DNA of 52,152 nt from Perkinsus marinus ATCC 50983 (GCF_000006405.1 NW_003204474.1:29346-81497), one strand, 5' to 3'. Shown: positions 20,544 to 32,100, numbered from the stretch's first letter. Notes: generated by a model from the sequence alone, not told the origin. Numbers and translations are program-made.

Positions 20544-22397
20544 ATGTCCATCGCCAACCGCGACGAAGCCAAGCGGTGCCGGGATATAGCCGTGCATGCT
20601 CTGGAGAGGTAATAGAGGCTTCGGGAGGCAGCAGTTGGTCATGATGGTATCATGAGTGGGGATCGGGATAAGTGTATACGCTTTCTAGAGAAGTCTTTGC
20701 GGATGTATGACGATTCCCACACTCAAAGCCTCTTACAAAAGGTAGCCATGTATATCAACATGAGGGTAGTAATGGGAACTTCCCATTGGGAAGTAGTAGG
20801 TACGGGAGGGTACGGATACTCCTAGTAGCGATGCCGAGGAGACATCTTCCGAGGTGACTACTGCCTCCACTGCGGGTATACGGCATCGGAAAGGAGATGA
20901 GTCTGTAGGGGATGGGGCTGAGCCACAACGTACCAATAGGGATGGGAAGTCGTAAGACAGGGTTGGGAATTTGGCGGACGACGCCCATCGACCTTGGAGA
21001 GATACACTGAGGACCAGAACCATTTAGTGCAGCGTGTTTTACGCACTCAGGATTACTATCAAATCTTACAAATAGATAGAAATGACGGCTCTGATGACCT
21101 TGATGGAAAAGTGAAGAAAGCGTAGTGAACGAGAGCAGTCTCCCATACTCGTGATGGAGAGGATTAAGGTATCGTAAATTGGCTCTCAAGTTGCACCCGG
21201 ATAAGAACGGTGCTCCAGGGGCCGAGGAAGCCTTCAAAAAGGTCTCCAAGGCATTCCAGTGGTTATCAGGTAATTCATTGCCTCTCATCACTTCACCCTC
21301 GCTCACCGATCCTCTTTAGACGAGACTAAGCGTCGCACATACGACCGGACGGGCAAGGATCCTGAGCAGTCAGCATCCTCCTCCTCTACGAGGAGAACTG
21401 GACGAGGAGTAGGGCAGTTGTCGGTACCTTGGGAGTATCTTTCCTCTTAGGATGATTTTATGACAGCACAGGATATCTTTGGTGCATTTTTTGGCGTACC
21501 ACGACAAGAATCCCCAGTAATATAACCATTCTACAACGATCGACATATATGTTTCTGATCAGTTTTATGCTCAACATGCCCAGCCGCAACACCGTGAGAA
21601 CCACACCAGTGGTATGTACGGCAATCGGTGTAGAGTGGTTAGGTTCCTAGTCTCAGGTTTCACCATTCTACAGTTCCTACCCATAATCATGCTATTAATC
21701 GTTACTCTATTGGCTAATTTCAATGCGGATAATTCCTATAGTCATCAGAGGTAATGCCACAGAACGTCCTACTTCTCGTTGTCCATCTCAATCATCTCCC
21801 TCCCCTGTTACCTCGTCGGAACACAACTATATTAACGCCGATTAGAGAAAGTAGATAGGTAGGATGACGTGAAGTGGAGGAAATGCGTTATAGTGTGCCA
21901 CGTTCTGGTCTTGTATGCCCTCATTATATCACATGTTACCATCCTCCCGATCAGGCCAAAGTTTTCACTCCTACTAAGGCATACACAGTCCGAGAGAGTA
22001 CTCCAGATATGCATATCAGCTACTACGTGACACCTAGTCATGCCGCTAAGTATCCATTAGGCTCTGTTGAGCAAGAGTAAAATCATTCAATGCTACTCTT
22101 CCTGATATGGGAGTGCTCCTCAGGAGGTTCCAGACGACTGTGGAGACGTCATATGTAAATAACCTGTTGGCAGACTGTGACTTCGAAGAGCGGACGATGG
22201 TACGGGACATTCAGCTGGCTAAGCGTCACCGTTCGGTGAAGCAGTTAGAGCAAGCAAAGAACACACCACGTCCATCATGCGATAAATTAAATCGATTGAA
22301 GGTGGGTTATGGTATAACGAATGGGCAGTTGAGGATGTTGTGGTATCAGGAGGAGTACCCTCGCCAGTACCGACGAAGTGTTCAGTACTGGTACTAG
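20544..22397 (+). CDS. DNAJB12/DNAJB14-like membrane J-domain protein
   Basis: ER-membrane Hsp70 co-chaperone family. Exons: 20544-20608, 20657-20741, 20800-20951, 21002-21121, 21169-21269, 21320-21408, 21451-21516, 21563-21750, about 21894-22076, 22124-22397; introns mostly 42-58 bp. The N-terminus [18 protein letters not shown] plus [17 protein letters not shown] is the characteristic helical region of this family. The J domain follows ([18 protein letters not shown], then [20 protein letters not shown] with the HPD catalytic motif). Then come an F-rich linker ([15 protein letters not shown]), a transmembrane segment ([16 protein letters not shown]) and a C-terminal DUF1977-like part ([17 protein letters not shown]). 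The junction after 21750 is weak: it needs a 143-bp intron. A 48-bp GT-AG segment at 22289-22336 has no stop and may or may not be an intron. Confidence 0.85.
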
Positions 22398-22419
22398 GCC
22401 TTCTCGGAGAAGGGGCGGA

Positions 22420-22456
22420 GCTCGGCATCCGGGTTCGATTCCCATGCCTGGCGTTT
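22420..22456 (+). other. tRNA-T-arm-like sequence followed by T5
   Basis: GGGTTCGATTCCC, a B-box-like core flanked by GGCAT and ATGCC, then GCCTGGCG and TTTTT (a possible Pol III terminator). A full cloverleaf is not convincing: only a 5-bp acceptor pairing can be drawn with a site 90 nt upstream, and that site lies in the J-protein coding exon. Best read as a tRNA-derived or tRNA-like remnant. Confidence 0.4.
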
Positions 22457-23201
22457 TTCTGCAAAAATATGTTTTTTGCACGGAAATCTACATGGTCCGG
22501 GCGGAACCCTAATTTCGTATTTTTCCTAGTATCCCCAGAGCGAGAGCTATCGAGTGGTGTATAGCATGTGATCATAACCTCTCTAGATCGAGCTGGATAA
22601 TTTGTTCGCACGCACGCACGCACAAAGTGTTAGTAAAGTGAGAGAATACGCTCCGCTCGCTTCGCTCGCTCCGCAATTGATTCTCACCATCGTCCTCCCA
22701 AGTGATTGTACTGTCTACCGAAGCAACCTCATTTGTGAATATTGCTATTCACCAGGTGTTACCTGGGTAGTATTAATACTACGAAGAGTTGGGTTGTTAC
22801 TATTAACACAAGGGATACATTGACACAGGAAAGCGATGCTCGTTATCAATGGACAACTAATAACCAGGAAACAACACTATATCTCGTATCATGACGGCCT
22901 TTAAGGAAGATGACAATATGAGAATACAGGTAATTACCAGACGTTGCCCACTATTGGAACTGCTATAGATTATTTGAGGGCTGGGGGTAATGATATTACC
23001 TCTAACTGTCATCTAGATTATTGATACAGTACGGAAAAAGGATTAGACAACAATGACCACACATCAAAAAAAGTGCAAGTACAAACAGACCCATCATACT
23101 TCTCGCTCATACTTCGCTCTAGCTCTCACCGCCATCAGTGATGACTCATCACCAACACCCATAGGAAAGCCGTCGATCGGTGAAAACCTGAGATATCCGT
23201 A
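22457..23201. other. Spacer with short palindromes
   Basis: About 745 bp with no gene that I can support. It contains a (CGCA)n microsatellite near 22607, a GCTCGCTTCGCTCGC stem near 22655, ACCAGGTGTTACCTGG near 22750, and the perfect 16-bp palindrome GTAGTATTAATACTAC near 22770. Another simple AT-rich stretch runs to the end of the next gene. Confidence 0.5.
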
Positions 23202-24563
23202 TTAGTGGTAATGCACTGCAACGGATTGATGTTTATTGATGATACCGCTCTGATTGCCATAGAGAGAGTTACGCCCATTATGACAAGACCACGACGGCGA
23301 TGAGTATGATCTCGATGGTGGTGAGGATGAGCCCGGCAAATGTGATGAAGGAGTAGGAAACGAGCTAATCGAGTGTCGAGGTAGCAAGCTAGAGTTTGCA
23401 CCGACACCACTCAGAATACCACTACCATCAATGGTCGGTGTAGATGCCAAGACGGTATCAACCCCGGTGTCAACTTTACGCTTGTTCTGGAAGGAAGTAG
23501 TCTCACATAGGTTACCTTGAATATTATGTTCAGGGTCATGGAGAATCCTCCTGACAGCATCGGGATCACTCATAACCACAAATCCCATGTTAGGGGGCAA
23601 TGTGGATGTATGAGATCGAGTCTTCCTTTGCAACAATAGAATGGTCACAACGTGACCGTAAGAAGAAAAATATTTATTAAGAACAGTAGAGACATTAGCT
23701 TTAATCAATTGGATCTTCTTGACACATACAACCTGCTCATCAGGGATGCAGGACAACATGTCCAAAATACGCCACAACGGCCAAGGACCACTACCATCAT
23801 GATCATTATCCACACTACCATATCCCTTGTCAAAACTGTCACGCTTCTTGTCGCTTTCCGCGCCCACGGTAGGAAAAACATCGACCGGGATAGTAGGAGT
23901 AGCAGTATGGTCATTCTTAGTGGGAGGGGTTGTATCAGTAAACACACCCTTCACGACAGATGACCAAGGAATCGTGAAGTTACTTTCAGGATTAGTGGAA
24001 TCAGTGGACCTTGGCGAAGATGTTGTTCCATTATTGGCATTAGCAGAGCTAGCCATGATAAAATCAGTCTCCCTTGCACCAACAGGAGAAGGATATCCAC
24101 CGCCATTACCATCACCATTAGTTGTACCACGAACAGCGTCATCCACAATCTCCTGTTCAGTATCAACAGGAATAGCAGTAGAATCTGCCTCGCCAGTGGT
24201 AGTAGTAGTGGGTGATACAGTAGTAGATGTTGTTTCTAATAGTTTACGAGCGGTAAGATCTCTGAGATTCTCCCTCGTTCTGTCCAACTGTTGCTCTAGT
24301 ATACCAAGCTGCATACGAAGCTCAGAATTCTCCTCTCGAACCGATCGCAATAAGGTCTCGGAACGCTGCAAGGTTTGAAGTATATCACCCAAAATCATGT
24401 TGTTGTTGGTCTCGGGAGTGACAAGAGAAGCATCATCATCACTTGAACAATCACCATGACGACCCACTGCCGCCACTGCCCCACCTTCATGCTGCTCTGC
24501 CGCTGCCACAAACTCCTTGAGAAAAAGTTCGTCGTCCTCAGTGGTCGAAATAGGAGGGTTCAT
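23202..24563 (-). CDS. Coiled-coil protein with RRM-like domain
   Basis: Single-exon frame of 453 residues from ATG (MNPPISTTEDDE). Residues about 55-110 form a coiled coil (ILQTLQRSETLLRSVREENS, then LGILEQQLDRTRENLRDL). A long Ser/Thr/Gly/Asn-rich linker follows. Residues about 275-350 look like an RRM: VVCVKKIQLIKANVSTVL, then KYFSSYGHVVTILLL (beta2) and NMGFVVMSDPDAVRRIL (RNP1-like GFVVM). The pattern 'KYFxxYGxVxxILL...GFVVM' is that of RNA-recognition motifs seen in many protist proteins of unknown role. The C-terminal ~90 residues are Ser/Pro-rich. RNA binding is an inference; the substrate is unknown. Confidence 0.65.
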   Translation of the reverse strand: MNPPISTTEDDELFLKEFVAAAEQHEGGAVAAVGRHGDCSSDDDASLVTPETNNNMILGDILQTLQRSETLLRSVREENSELRMQLGILEQQLDRTRENLRDLTARKLLETTSTTVSPTTTTTGEADSTAIPVDTEQEIVDDAVRGTTNGDGNGGGYPSPVGARETDFIMASSANANNGTTSSPRSTDSTNPESNFTIPWSSVVKGVFTDTTPPTKNDHTATPTIPVDVFPTVGAESDKKRDSFDKGYGSVDNDHDGSGPWPLWRILDMLSCIPDEQVVCVKKIQLIKANVSTVLNKYFSSYGHVVTILLLQRKTRSHTSTLPPNMGFVVMSDPDAVRRILHDPEHNIQGNLCETTSFQNKRKVDTGVDTVLASTPTIDGSGILSGVGANSSLLPRHSISSFPTPSSHLPGSSSPPSRSYSSPSWSCHNGRNSLYGNQSGIINKHQSVAVHYH

Positions 24564-24624
24564 TCATTCACAGTAAAACTACCACACACCTCGATGCACA
24601 CTCTACTAACCATAACCATGCGAA

Positions 24625-24712
24625 ACTACTGACAGGTAGATTTCCGCTAAAAGGCGGTCACATCTCATCAAAAGTGAAATTGCTGACTGGTAGATTTCCG
24701 CTAAAAGGCGCT
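24625..24712. repeat. Direct repeat upstream of the RRM-like gene
   Basis: GGTAGATTTCCGCTAAAAGG occurs twice, about 49 bp apart (near 24636 and 24686), each preceded by a GAAA(C/T)T(A/G)CTGAC word and followed by GCG and a TCACATC element. It lies 60-150 bp upstream of the minus-strand start at 24563, so it could be promoter or 5'UTR sequence of that gene. A function is not shown by the sequence. Confidence 0.55.
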
Positions 24713-25047
24713 TTGTGATCACATCGCTCCGCCGGGAGAGCGCAAAAATATAAAATAAGACCGTCATTGTGCGGATGGATCCCGGTAAGCAGTGTAAAGG
24801 TATAGATGGAGGGAAGGGATGGAAAAGGATACTATTATTGGGTAGGTCGGGTCGCTACATTTCCTCGCTCTAAGTACGTCAATTCTATTGGTCGGGGTGC
24901 CTATGCCACCACTCCAAGATATGCCTCAGTTCGATTCGTTCCGTAAGGGGGGAGGTGGGACGATCAACATTTCACCTTCTGATCCGAACTGACTTCCTTT
25001 TCGACGAATTGTGGAAAGCAGTTCCGCCGTGAATAAATCCGATTCTA

Positions 25048-25205
25048 CTCGAGGGGCAGATATGCCACCCTCCAACTACGTTGTCAAGAGAACGCAACTC
25101 CAGCATGTATTCAGTTGCCACTGGGGATAGGCCACACCAGTCATGCCGCCGAGATGGCATATCTGCCCCTCGAGCGGCATTGGTGCTTTTAATGGTGGAA
25201 TCGAT
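25048..25205 (+). repeat. Dispersed repeat, copy 2, with 20-bp perfect inverted repeats
   Basis: The central part matches 7825-7955 in inverted orientation. In this copy the perfect 20-nt inverted repeat CTCGAGGGGCAGATATGCCA lies at 25048-25067 with its complement at 25155-25174, framing a 127-bp unit. Homology to copy 1 continues beyond the right inverted repeat (GCGGCATTGGTGCTT...GGTGGAAT), so these repeats are not simply the element ends. It may be a MITE-like insertion inside an older repeat. Confidence 0.65.
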
Positions 25206-25468
25206 TGTACTGAGGCATATCCTGTGGTGATGGTGGTAGTGGCATAGCGGCCCCACCCTACGGAGTTAATAGCGACTAGGCATTTACAACGTGCATATTG
25301 GTAGTGTTATCTGAGTGTAGGAAGTCTGGCTGGTATGAGCACCATCGTGGTGATCCGACAACTAGTGCCCAAAGTACTCTACTATCGACGCCGATATAGT
25401 GACCAACCTGAGTAGTGTGGCCGGTAATGCTACGACGGAGGCTTATAAAGATCATCAGATACTATAAC

Positions 25469-26535
25469 ATGATAACCGCGAAGTTTACTGCATCGTATGA
25501 AATGCCATATCTTGTCGAATGGCAGGATAGTCATTATAAGCAAGTGAGTATTGTGGTCGAATGGTGATCGCAGTGAGTGCTTGGATATTAGGTGGCTTAT
25601 GTAGTTCCTCCTGTAGCTGATAGACCACCTTCGAGAGCAGTGTGGTTGTTATTAGGAGGAAATGCAATGCTGGCCAAAGACTGGCTACCCTTCGTATACG
25701 GCGTACGACGGAGTGATTCAACTGGCGAACTCAATGTGAGCATGCCGGACACAAGTGGTTGAGTAGTTGGAGATTGATAGAGGGCCACCTTCCTACTTGT
25801 GGACTACCCTGAGTACGGCGAGTCCAGGGGTCCGTCGCCCTGTCCTGACTCAATGAATGTTGTGGTCAATGCTGCAGTGGAAGCGTTAGTCAGTCGAGCG
25901 CCGCAAGAGTGAGAACTGGGTTACTCGTATGCTACAGGGGAGCCCCCTGAGGGAGCTATCTGCTGCAGACTCGAGTCATTACACATACTTGGGCACTCGC
26001 TGGGCGGAGCTGTAGCTCTGCGGTTTGCAAGAGAAGAGATACATAAGGTCAATCCTGGGTTACGCCTTGTGCAGGATGTCCTCTCTAGTCTCAGAGCTCT
26101 CTCCCAGTCAAGAGTGTGATAACCTCATCTACTTTCACTTCAATAGCTGCCATGATACGCTCAATTACCGGCATACCACAATTAGTGGGGAAACTTTTAG
26201 CGGTTAGTGAACCCGCCACGATGATACAGCTGAACAGTTCTGCTTGTCAGAGTCACGAATGGTTGTCGACAGAGAATATGATCTATCTCAAAACAGCGGG
26301 GGTCAAAGTCGCCATGGTCCATGGACAACAAGACGAAATAGTATGCGAATATTTTATCGGAACGGTGCATCGTGAGTTTATGGGACAGGTACCGTATTCA
26401 CAAGGTGAAGAGCTTTCGGAAGCAGCTAATGTCACTCTATTTACTCACCCCTCAGCCGAGCATAATGATATACTTAGCATTTGGGTCCCCAAGTATGCTC
26501 AGCTAATGGCCAATCTTAGTGGAGCTAAGTTGTGA
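25469..26535 (+). CDS. Alpha/beta hydrolase (5 exons)
   Basis: Serine hydrolase-fold enzyme of unknown substrate. Exons 25469-25543, 25592-25735, 25781-25908, 25969-26087, 26147-26535; introns 45-60 bp; 284 residues. Motifs in order: oxyanion strand WLLLGGNAMLAKDW, FLLVDYPEYGES, the nucleophile elbow GHSLGG (catalytic Ser), a candidate catalytic Asp in VHGQQDEIV, and His in PSAEHNDI. The spacing is that of the family with a DYPGYG-type strand beta4 region, as in ABHD-like and bem46-like hydrolases. The fourth intron uses a GTCTCA donor and is the weakest junction. No signal peptide is obvious. Confidence 0.82.
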
Positions 26536-26823
26536 GTTTCATGAAGTTTTAGACTTTCGTTCAAAAGTCTGTAAACGGGTCTGTCAACCCATGCTATCGT
26601 CGCACAGCAGTACCTTATGAATGGGAACATTTAGCAAGTATGCCACAACATGTCCCTCCCGCGGAGCTGCGTTAATTTAGCTCGTGAATCTTACTGCTAG
26701 TCGCAGTGTATGGTAAGCAGTGTTCTATATATTGTTAGCTGACGATTGGCTTTAATATTATGTTGATTGTTCTACCTTCAGTCATCTCAGTTCTTGTTTA
26801 TTTGAATTCTCATTATTATTAGT

Positions 26824-27888
26824 ATGGCTGAGAAGCAGAACCTTCCTATTATCCTTTCGATGGGTGCTTACCCGTTCAATTTCATGGAGTGGGTTTGCAT
26901 GATCTTGATAATGCTTTTATGTACTCCTATTATTCTTATCGGCCTGTTATTAAACTTGCTAGTCCACCTCATCCAGCGGCCGCTCTTCAATATGGGTTAT
27001 CCTTACAAGCTCAAGCCAGTGAGGGCTACTCGTCAAGAGTATGCTGTTGTTACTGGTGCGTCCAAAGGTTTGGGCCATCAAATCGCAATGAAGCTAGCCA
27101 AGGCAGGTTGGAGTCTTGTGATCTCTGCCCGTAGCGAGAAGTTGTTAAACGAGTTGAAGGATACCCTGGTGAAGACCTACGGTCCGAGTTGCAAGGTTGT
27201 CGTCGTCGCCTGTGATCTGTCCTGTGACGAGGGTCTCGCCAAACTCCGTGCTGCTGTTGATGATCTTCCAGTCACCCTTGCTGTTCTAAATGCAGGTGGT
27301 ATGTATTCATGTGATATCGTCAACCTCGAGCCGGAGAAGTTGGAAACTCAGATTCGTCTGAATGTTATCCAACAAGTGATGCTCTCACAGTACTTCATGG
27401 CCCATCACTTCGTTCCTCGTGGAAAGGGTCGTGTCTGCATCATCAGCTCTATCGTTGCACATGCTCTTGGCAGTGGTAACGCCTTTTACTATAGTTCGAA
27501 GTGCTTCCTAACCCAGTGGGGTAAATGCCTTGACCATGAGTGCCGTACTCTCGGTACTGGTGTTCTTACTATCCAGCCTGGTGCCATGAATGATACTAAC
27601 TTCAGTGTTGCTGCTGGTTGCAAGGCATCTCCTTTGTTCACCCTGTTCGACATGCCCTCCGAGAAGTGCACTGATGAGGTCGTCTGGAGGCTCCAGAATG
27701 ATGATCCTCGTATTGCTACTGGCGTACACACTATCGGCTTTAAGAATCAGTTCTTGGTTGCTCTCGAGTCTTGGCTCAGTGATAGCTTCGCTGCCTGGGT
27801 CGGTAGAATGGAAATGCTTCAACCTAATACTCCCTACCTCCGCAGTATGGATGCGAGAGAGAGCAAGCTCGCTATCCACTCGCAGTAG
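26824..27888 (+). CDS. Membrane-anchored short-chain dehydrogenase/reductase, intronless
   Basis: 354 residues from ATG, no intron. A hydrophobic segment lies at about 22-47. The Rossmann motif TGASKGLG is at 77-84, NAGG at 156-159, the catalytic Ser in IISSI (about 208-209) and the YxxxK pair at 222-226 (YYSSK). This N-terminal membrane anchor plus classical SDR resembles HSD17B12 / very-long-chain 3-oxoacyl-CoA reductase and related ER steroid/fatty-acyl reductases, but substrate specificity cannot be read off. It differs from its neighbours in lacking introns and in preferring C- and T-ending codons such as CTC, GTC and CGT. That would fit high expression or a retrocopy. A broken partial copy lies about 440 bp downstream. 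Confidence 0.85.
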   Translation: MAEKQNLPIILSMGAYPFNFMEWVCMILIMLLCTPIILIGLLLNLLVHLIQRPLFNMGYPYKLKPVRATRQEYAVVTGASKGLGHQIAMKLAKAGWSLVISARSEKLLNELKDTLVKTYGPSCKVVVVACDLSCDEGLAKLRAAVDDLPVTLAVLNAGGMYSCDIVNLEPEKLETQIRLNVIQQVMLSQYFMAHHFVPRGKGRVCIISSIVAHALGSGNAFYYSSKCFLTQWGKCLDHECRTLGTGVLTIQPGAMNDTNFSVAAGCKASPLFTLFDMPSEKCTDEVVWRLQNDDPRIATGVHTIGFKNQFLVALESWLSDSFAAWVGRMEMLQPNTPYLRSMDARESKLAIHSQ

Positions 27889-28319
27889 GCAAGTACATCC
27901 TTTCAGTTCCATCATCTCATCGTTGTACATCCTGTGAGTATCTGTCTTAATGGGGCATGCGGGTGTATGTCTTATGCGCCGCCCTACCTTAGATGTTTCT
28001 GAACTATCCCTCTCGGTAAGTGACAGCTACCGCTTCACTCTGCACGAGATTTCAATCTAACTTCTCACAACCATTTGTCGCGAGTTTGAGTTCTATATCT
28101 CAACAGCAATCCATGCGTATGGCTGGGAGGTTATGGTTCACTCCGAATTATCTGGCGTTGTTCTGGTACTAGAGTATCATTCTTGCATCACGTGAGTTTG
28201 CTTTGGGCATTGTAGGCTTAGAAAATATTCACGTGTCAACGGAGTGACAATACAATCGGGTGTAGGTCGGAATACAATATGCGTCAATTGGAGAACTTGT
28301 AATGCTTGTATCGCGGATC

Positions 28320-28490
28320 TCATCTTGGCACGATGATCTTGCTACATGTGTTCACACCATCGGCTTCATGAATCAGCTCGCTGCTGCTTTACAGCCATGG
28401 TTCAGTGACAGCATGAGTACCTGGCTAATCCTTGGCCGCATGATTGTATTGAAGCTTGACGGGCCATATCTTCGCAGTATGGGTGCATGA
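28320..28490 (+). pseudogene. Truncated copy of the SDR C-terminus
   Basis: The frame reads HTIGFMNQLAAALQPWFSDS, then YLRSMGA and a stop, paralleling VHTIGFKNQFLVALESWLSDS...YLRSMDA in the intact SDR (27720-27860). Just past that, GAAAGCAAGCTTGCT matches the SDR's GAGAGCAAGCTCGCT, but a TGA has replaced the in-frame codon. The N-terminal three quarters of the gene are absent. A tandem duplicate that has decayed is the simplest reading. Confidence 0.8.
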
Positions 28491-29165
28491 GAAAGCAAGC
28501 TTGCTGCGTGCTACTGAGCTTACTGAGTGTGCTTGCTCTGCTTACTGAGGATTTACTCTTGCCCTACTACATCCGTGCGTGTTCCTCAAGCGCATGCGTG
28601 CAGACGTTCTTGACCGTATACGCGAGTGATCAGAAAGGAACTGTTCCATATCCATGTTGCTCTTCTGGCGTTGTCAATGATCAATCTGAGCGCATAGGTA
28701 GGCGTGGTGGTTTTCCGATCAGTGCGTAGTGCTGAGCCGTCAGTGTTGACTCAGTAGTGCTTGGTCATCGGAGCGCGTCATCGAATGAATGAGCAGAAAT
28801 CTGCGTAACCATTTGGGCATGCGTGCAACGGCGTATGTGTCTCTCTCGACAATGGTATCAAGTGTTTGGGCTTTTCGAATTGGAGGTTTAAGGAGTAACC
28901 ATGAAACTGATACTACCAATGATACGACTTCAATCATGTGAATTTCATATAATTCTTCGCTGTGCGCACCTGTATAATTGTGAATCATCACAGTTACGTA
29001 CCGCACAGGAGCATGCAGGTCGTCGTTATTTCGGGAACTCCTTCAGAATGCCGCACTATGGCAAGCATCGCCCATCATGTCCTCCCGATGTGTGCTACTT
29101 GGAATGATAGGAAACCTGATCATGTATCTTCACCTTGTTGAGCAGCCGCTTTTGCGTAAGGCCTT
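28491..29165. other. Spacer, no gene seen
   Basis: About 675 bp between the SDR remnant and the amine-oxidase-like gene. Short ORFs on both strands show no family features. It presumably carries the promoter of the downstream gene. Confidence 0.4.
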
Positions 29166-32100
29166 ATGACCTCTCGAAACGGGCGACGGATCAGCGACGA
29201 GAAGCTTGGTGGTCGTTGGGATCCCACTCGCGATGGCATAAAACCAATCGATCTGAACAGGCTCAATCCTGATACAACAGGAGCGTCGACTAAGTTCTGG
29301 GCAGAACTAAGAGGTGCTCCCAACTGGTAATGAGCTGTCCTATACGTCTCTCAGGACGTCGAGTTCTTCTGGATGGCCGATGGCATGGCTTTATACATGG
29401 TATCACCCAACTGGGCGACGAACCTGCTGATGGAGGATCTCCTGCCCACTCGATTTCTATACGGTGAGAACCTTCAGCTTCTCTTTGTTCCCTTCTCGAC
29501 TCGTGGTCTTACCTCAGTCTAGTATCTCAAGACTCTGAAGTGAAGATCGATCCCACGACAGCTTTGAAACACACACTGAAGGCCTTCCCCAGCCAAGGCA
29601 GTCGACTTGATGCATCGGATCATGAGTATTGCTATGGTACGCTCCCCTGGGCTCGGGACGGTCGAGCTGCGAATTACTCCTCTCAGGGAAGTTCGACTTG
29701 GTCATCGTCGGTGGTGGGACCGCGGGATTGGCAGCAGCGACTGCTTTCACTGATATCGCCAGGCCGGACAGCAATGCTCTCTTGTTGGAGGCAAACCCAA
29801 CGGAATTGGGAGGGAGGGCAACTCGTAGCGTTCCGATTGATGTAAGGCAATCTGCGCGGGTTCGAATCCTGGCGACTGTATTACACATTGAATTATTTCC
29901 CTCAGAATATCAACACGGTGAACACCTGCGCTTGGTTCGCTACTTCATCTCCCGAAGATTCCGAACTTACTAACTTGTTGCACAATAGCCTCAAGATCAA
30001 ATGTGATAAGAAATTCCGTTGGGAGAACCTCACGGCTGGCGATACCGGTTTCTTCTTTGGCACCTCTCCCGTTAGTCGGGATATGGTCGACGCTTGTTTC
30101 GCATTCCATCAAGCATGCGTGGTCGGGTCCTTTCTACTCCTATGCCAAGATGACGCCTTCCTCCCCCTATACGATCGATTCCGGTCTCATTACATGTCAA
30201 TGGTCCGGGATGGTATCGTGAAGGAAAATCAATTCTTAATTTTTGTCACCGAGAAGACGAGTGATGGAGCGTCAAAGACCTCTGAAGCTGAGGCGGTTCT
30301 CGACTACATGCGTTCTGCGGAGTTCACGCATACAGGGGCTCCAGACTTGTCCCGTGCTATGACTGAATCAGAGTATCTCACTCGTAAGATAATCATGAAT
30401 ATGAGAAGTGCTGCGAAAGAGGAAGCCAGCAGCAGCAGCCCCAAGGCTCTCGACTTTGCATTCAGAGACGTCCTCACGGTTGTGTCCGCCTTGCGGCAAG
30501 TTGACCATGGGCAGCTGGCGACGTGGATCGCAAAAGGTTTGGACGAGAAGGAGCAGCAGCTCGGTGATGGCGTTCCCGAGGACCTGGCCTGTACACTTCG
30601 AGATTGGGCTCAATTTGCGAAGGATGACAAGAAGGGAAAAGGTCGACCCCGCGGGTACGGTGGATTCATCCACGATGGCCGTCAAATCGGCTGGGGCGTT
30701 ATGATGTCAGAAGTGGTGAACATGGTGAAAACCCACCAGTCTCGACTCGAGGTCATCTGCGGCGCTCGAGTAAGGAAGATCGATGGCCCTCACGGTGTCA
30801 ATGATTGGACCTCTGTTGTGTGGTTTACCCTACCCGGTCTTGGTTCCAACGTGAGGTTTGTTCTGTGTAAGAATGTCATCATTTGTTTACCTCTACCGAT
30901 CGTTCAAAGGGCTGATCCAGTGTCTGTCCTTCCCTCACCAATGGGTGCTACTGCCCTTCAAATATCGGGAATTCCCGAGGAGGAGCTCACTCGTCTGAGG
31001 GCATCGTTGTCGAAACTCTGGGCCGGCTTCGACGAACGTCTTATCTACACCTTCAAGGTCGCACCATGGGCCCAAGGAGAGCCGACTCCGTTTCCTGAGG
31101 AGTGGAAATCACCAGAGTGTCAAGGCTGGGACGACCTCGAAGTCCTCAAGATTGCGAGTATGAGTTGCTTACGGTTCGTCAATATTACGAAGTATTATCC
31201 GCGAGCATATCAGTTCAAGGCAGTATTGGTCGCATGTATCTCCTCGGCGACGTCTCGAAGTCCCCAAGGCTGGCATGCATTCGTTAAAGTGGCACTGACA
31301 AGTCTATTCAAAGGCTGCACTACTGTCCCTGAGCCTCTGGCCAAGCATTTGATCACCGACAATCTCATTCAAACTGCCTTCTGCAAGATACTTCCCGGTT
31401 TTTCAGAAGATCAGCATAGTCTGGATAGGCCTTTGGGAGCATTCAAGGGAGCTCTCAGACTTGCTGGTGAGTACACGAGTATCAATGCTTTTGGAACGGT
31501 CGATGGAGCGTGGCAATCTGGTCGCCACCATGCCGTTGAGATCATCAGAGAGCATGTTGAGAATCATCAAGCATCTCTGGACGCTGAGTCAACTCACAAT
31601 GAGACGGAGACCGACCTTGTCAAAGTTGGCGAAGACGAGAGCTCGATTGCTCAGACTAGTATTCCGGCCTCGGCTGCTGACGATGGAGTAGTAGATTCTT
31701 GCCCCCCTCGAATCGTCATTCAGCCAACTATGCGAGACATCGATTGTTTCTCTTACGGCTTCCGGTATGTCAAGAGGACCCCTGAGTTTGACCTTGTGTG
31801 CCCAGCACGGAAGAACGTCCGAGATGCCCAACTCGACCGTGAAGTGATTGAGGCATGGGTAAAGCGAGTTCAGCCTACGTACGAGGACTTGAACAAATTC
31901 ATAAATGCAATAGTCGAAGAGAGCTCCAGAGGAAGGAACTCCGACGTCTGTGGCCTTGCTGATTTCTATGCGGAGGCGGTACTCAAGGCGCGTCGGATGA
32001 TCGTTCGACCATGGGAGACGAGCGACTATCCAGATCTCGGCACTATGAAAGTGAAACGGCTAAAGATCGAGCCTGACGACGCAGTCGACCAACGGGCAAC

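Noticed and set aside
22308-22456. A type-II (Leu/Ser-size) tRNA gene ending before TTTTT
   Set aside because: Only a partial acceptor stem and a poor T-stem can be drawn, and the 5' half lies in the J-protein coding exon.
24972-25256. 94-codon minus-strand ORF
   Set aside because: It covers the inverted-repeat element at 25048-25205; no protein features.
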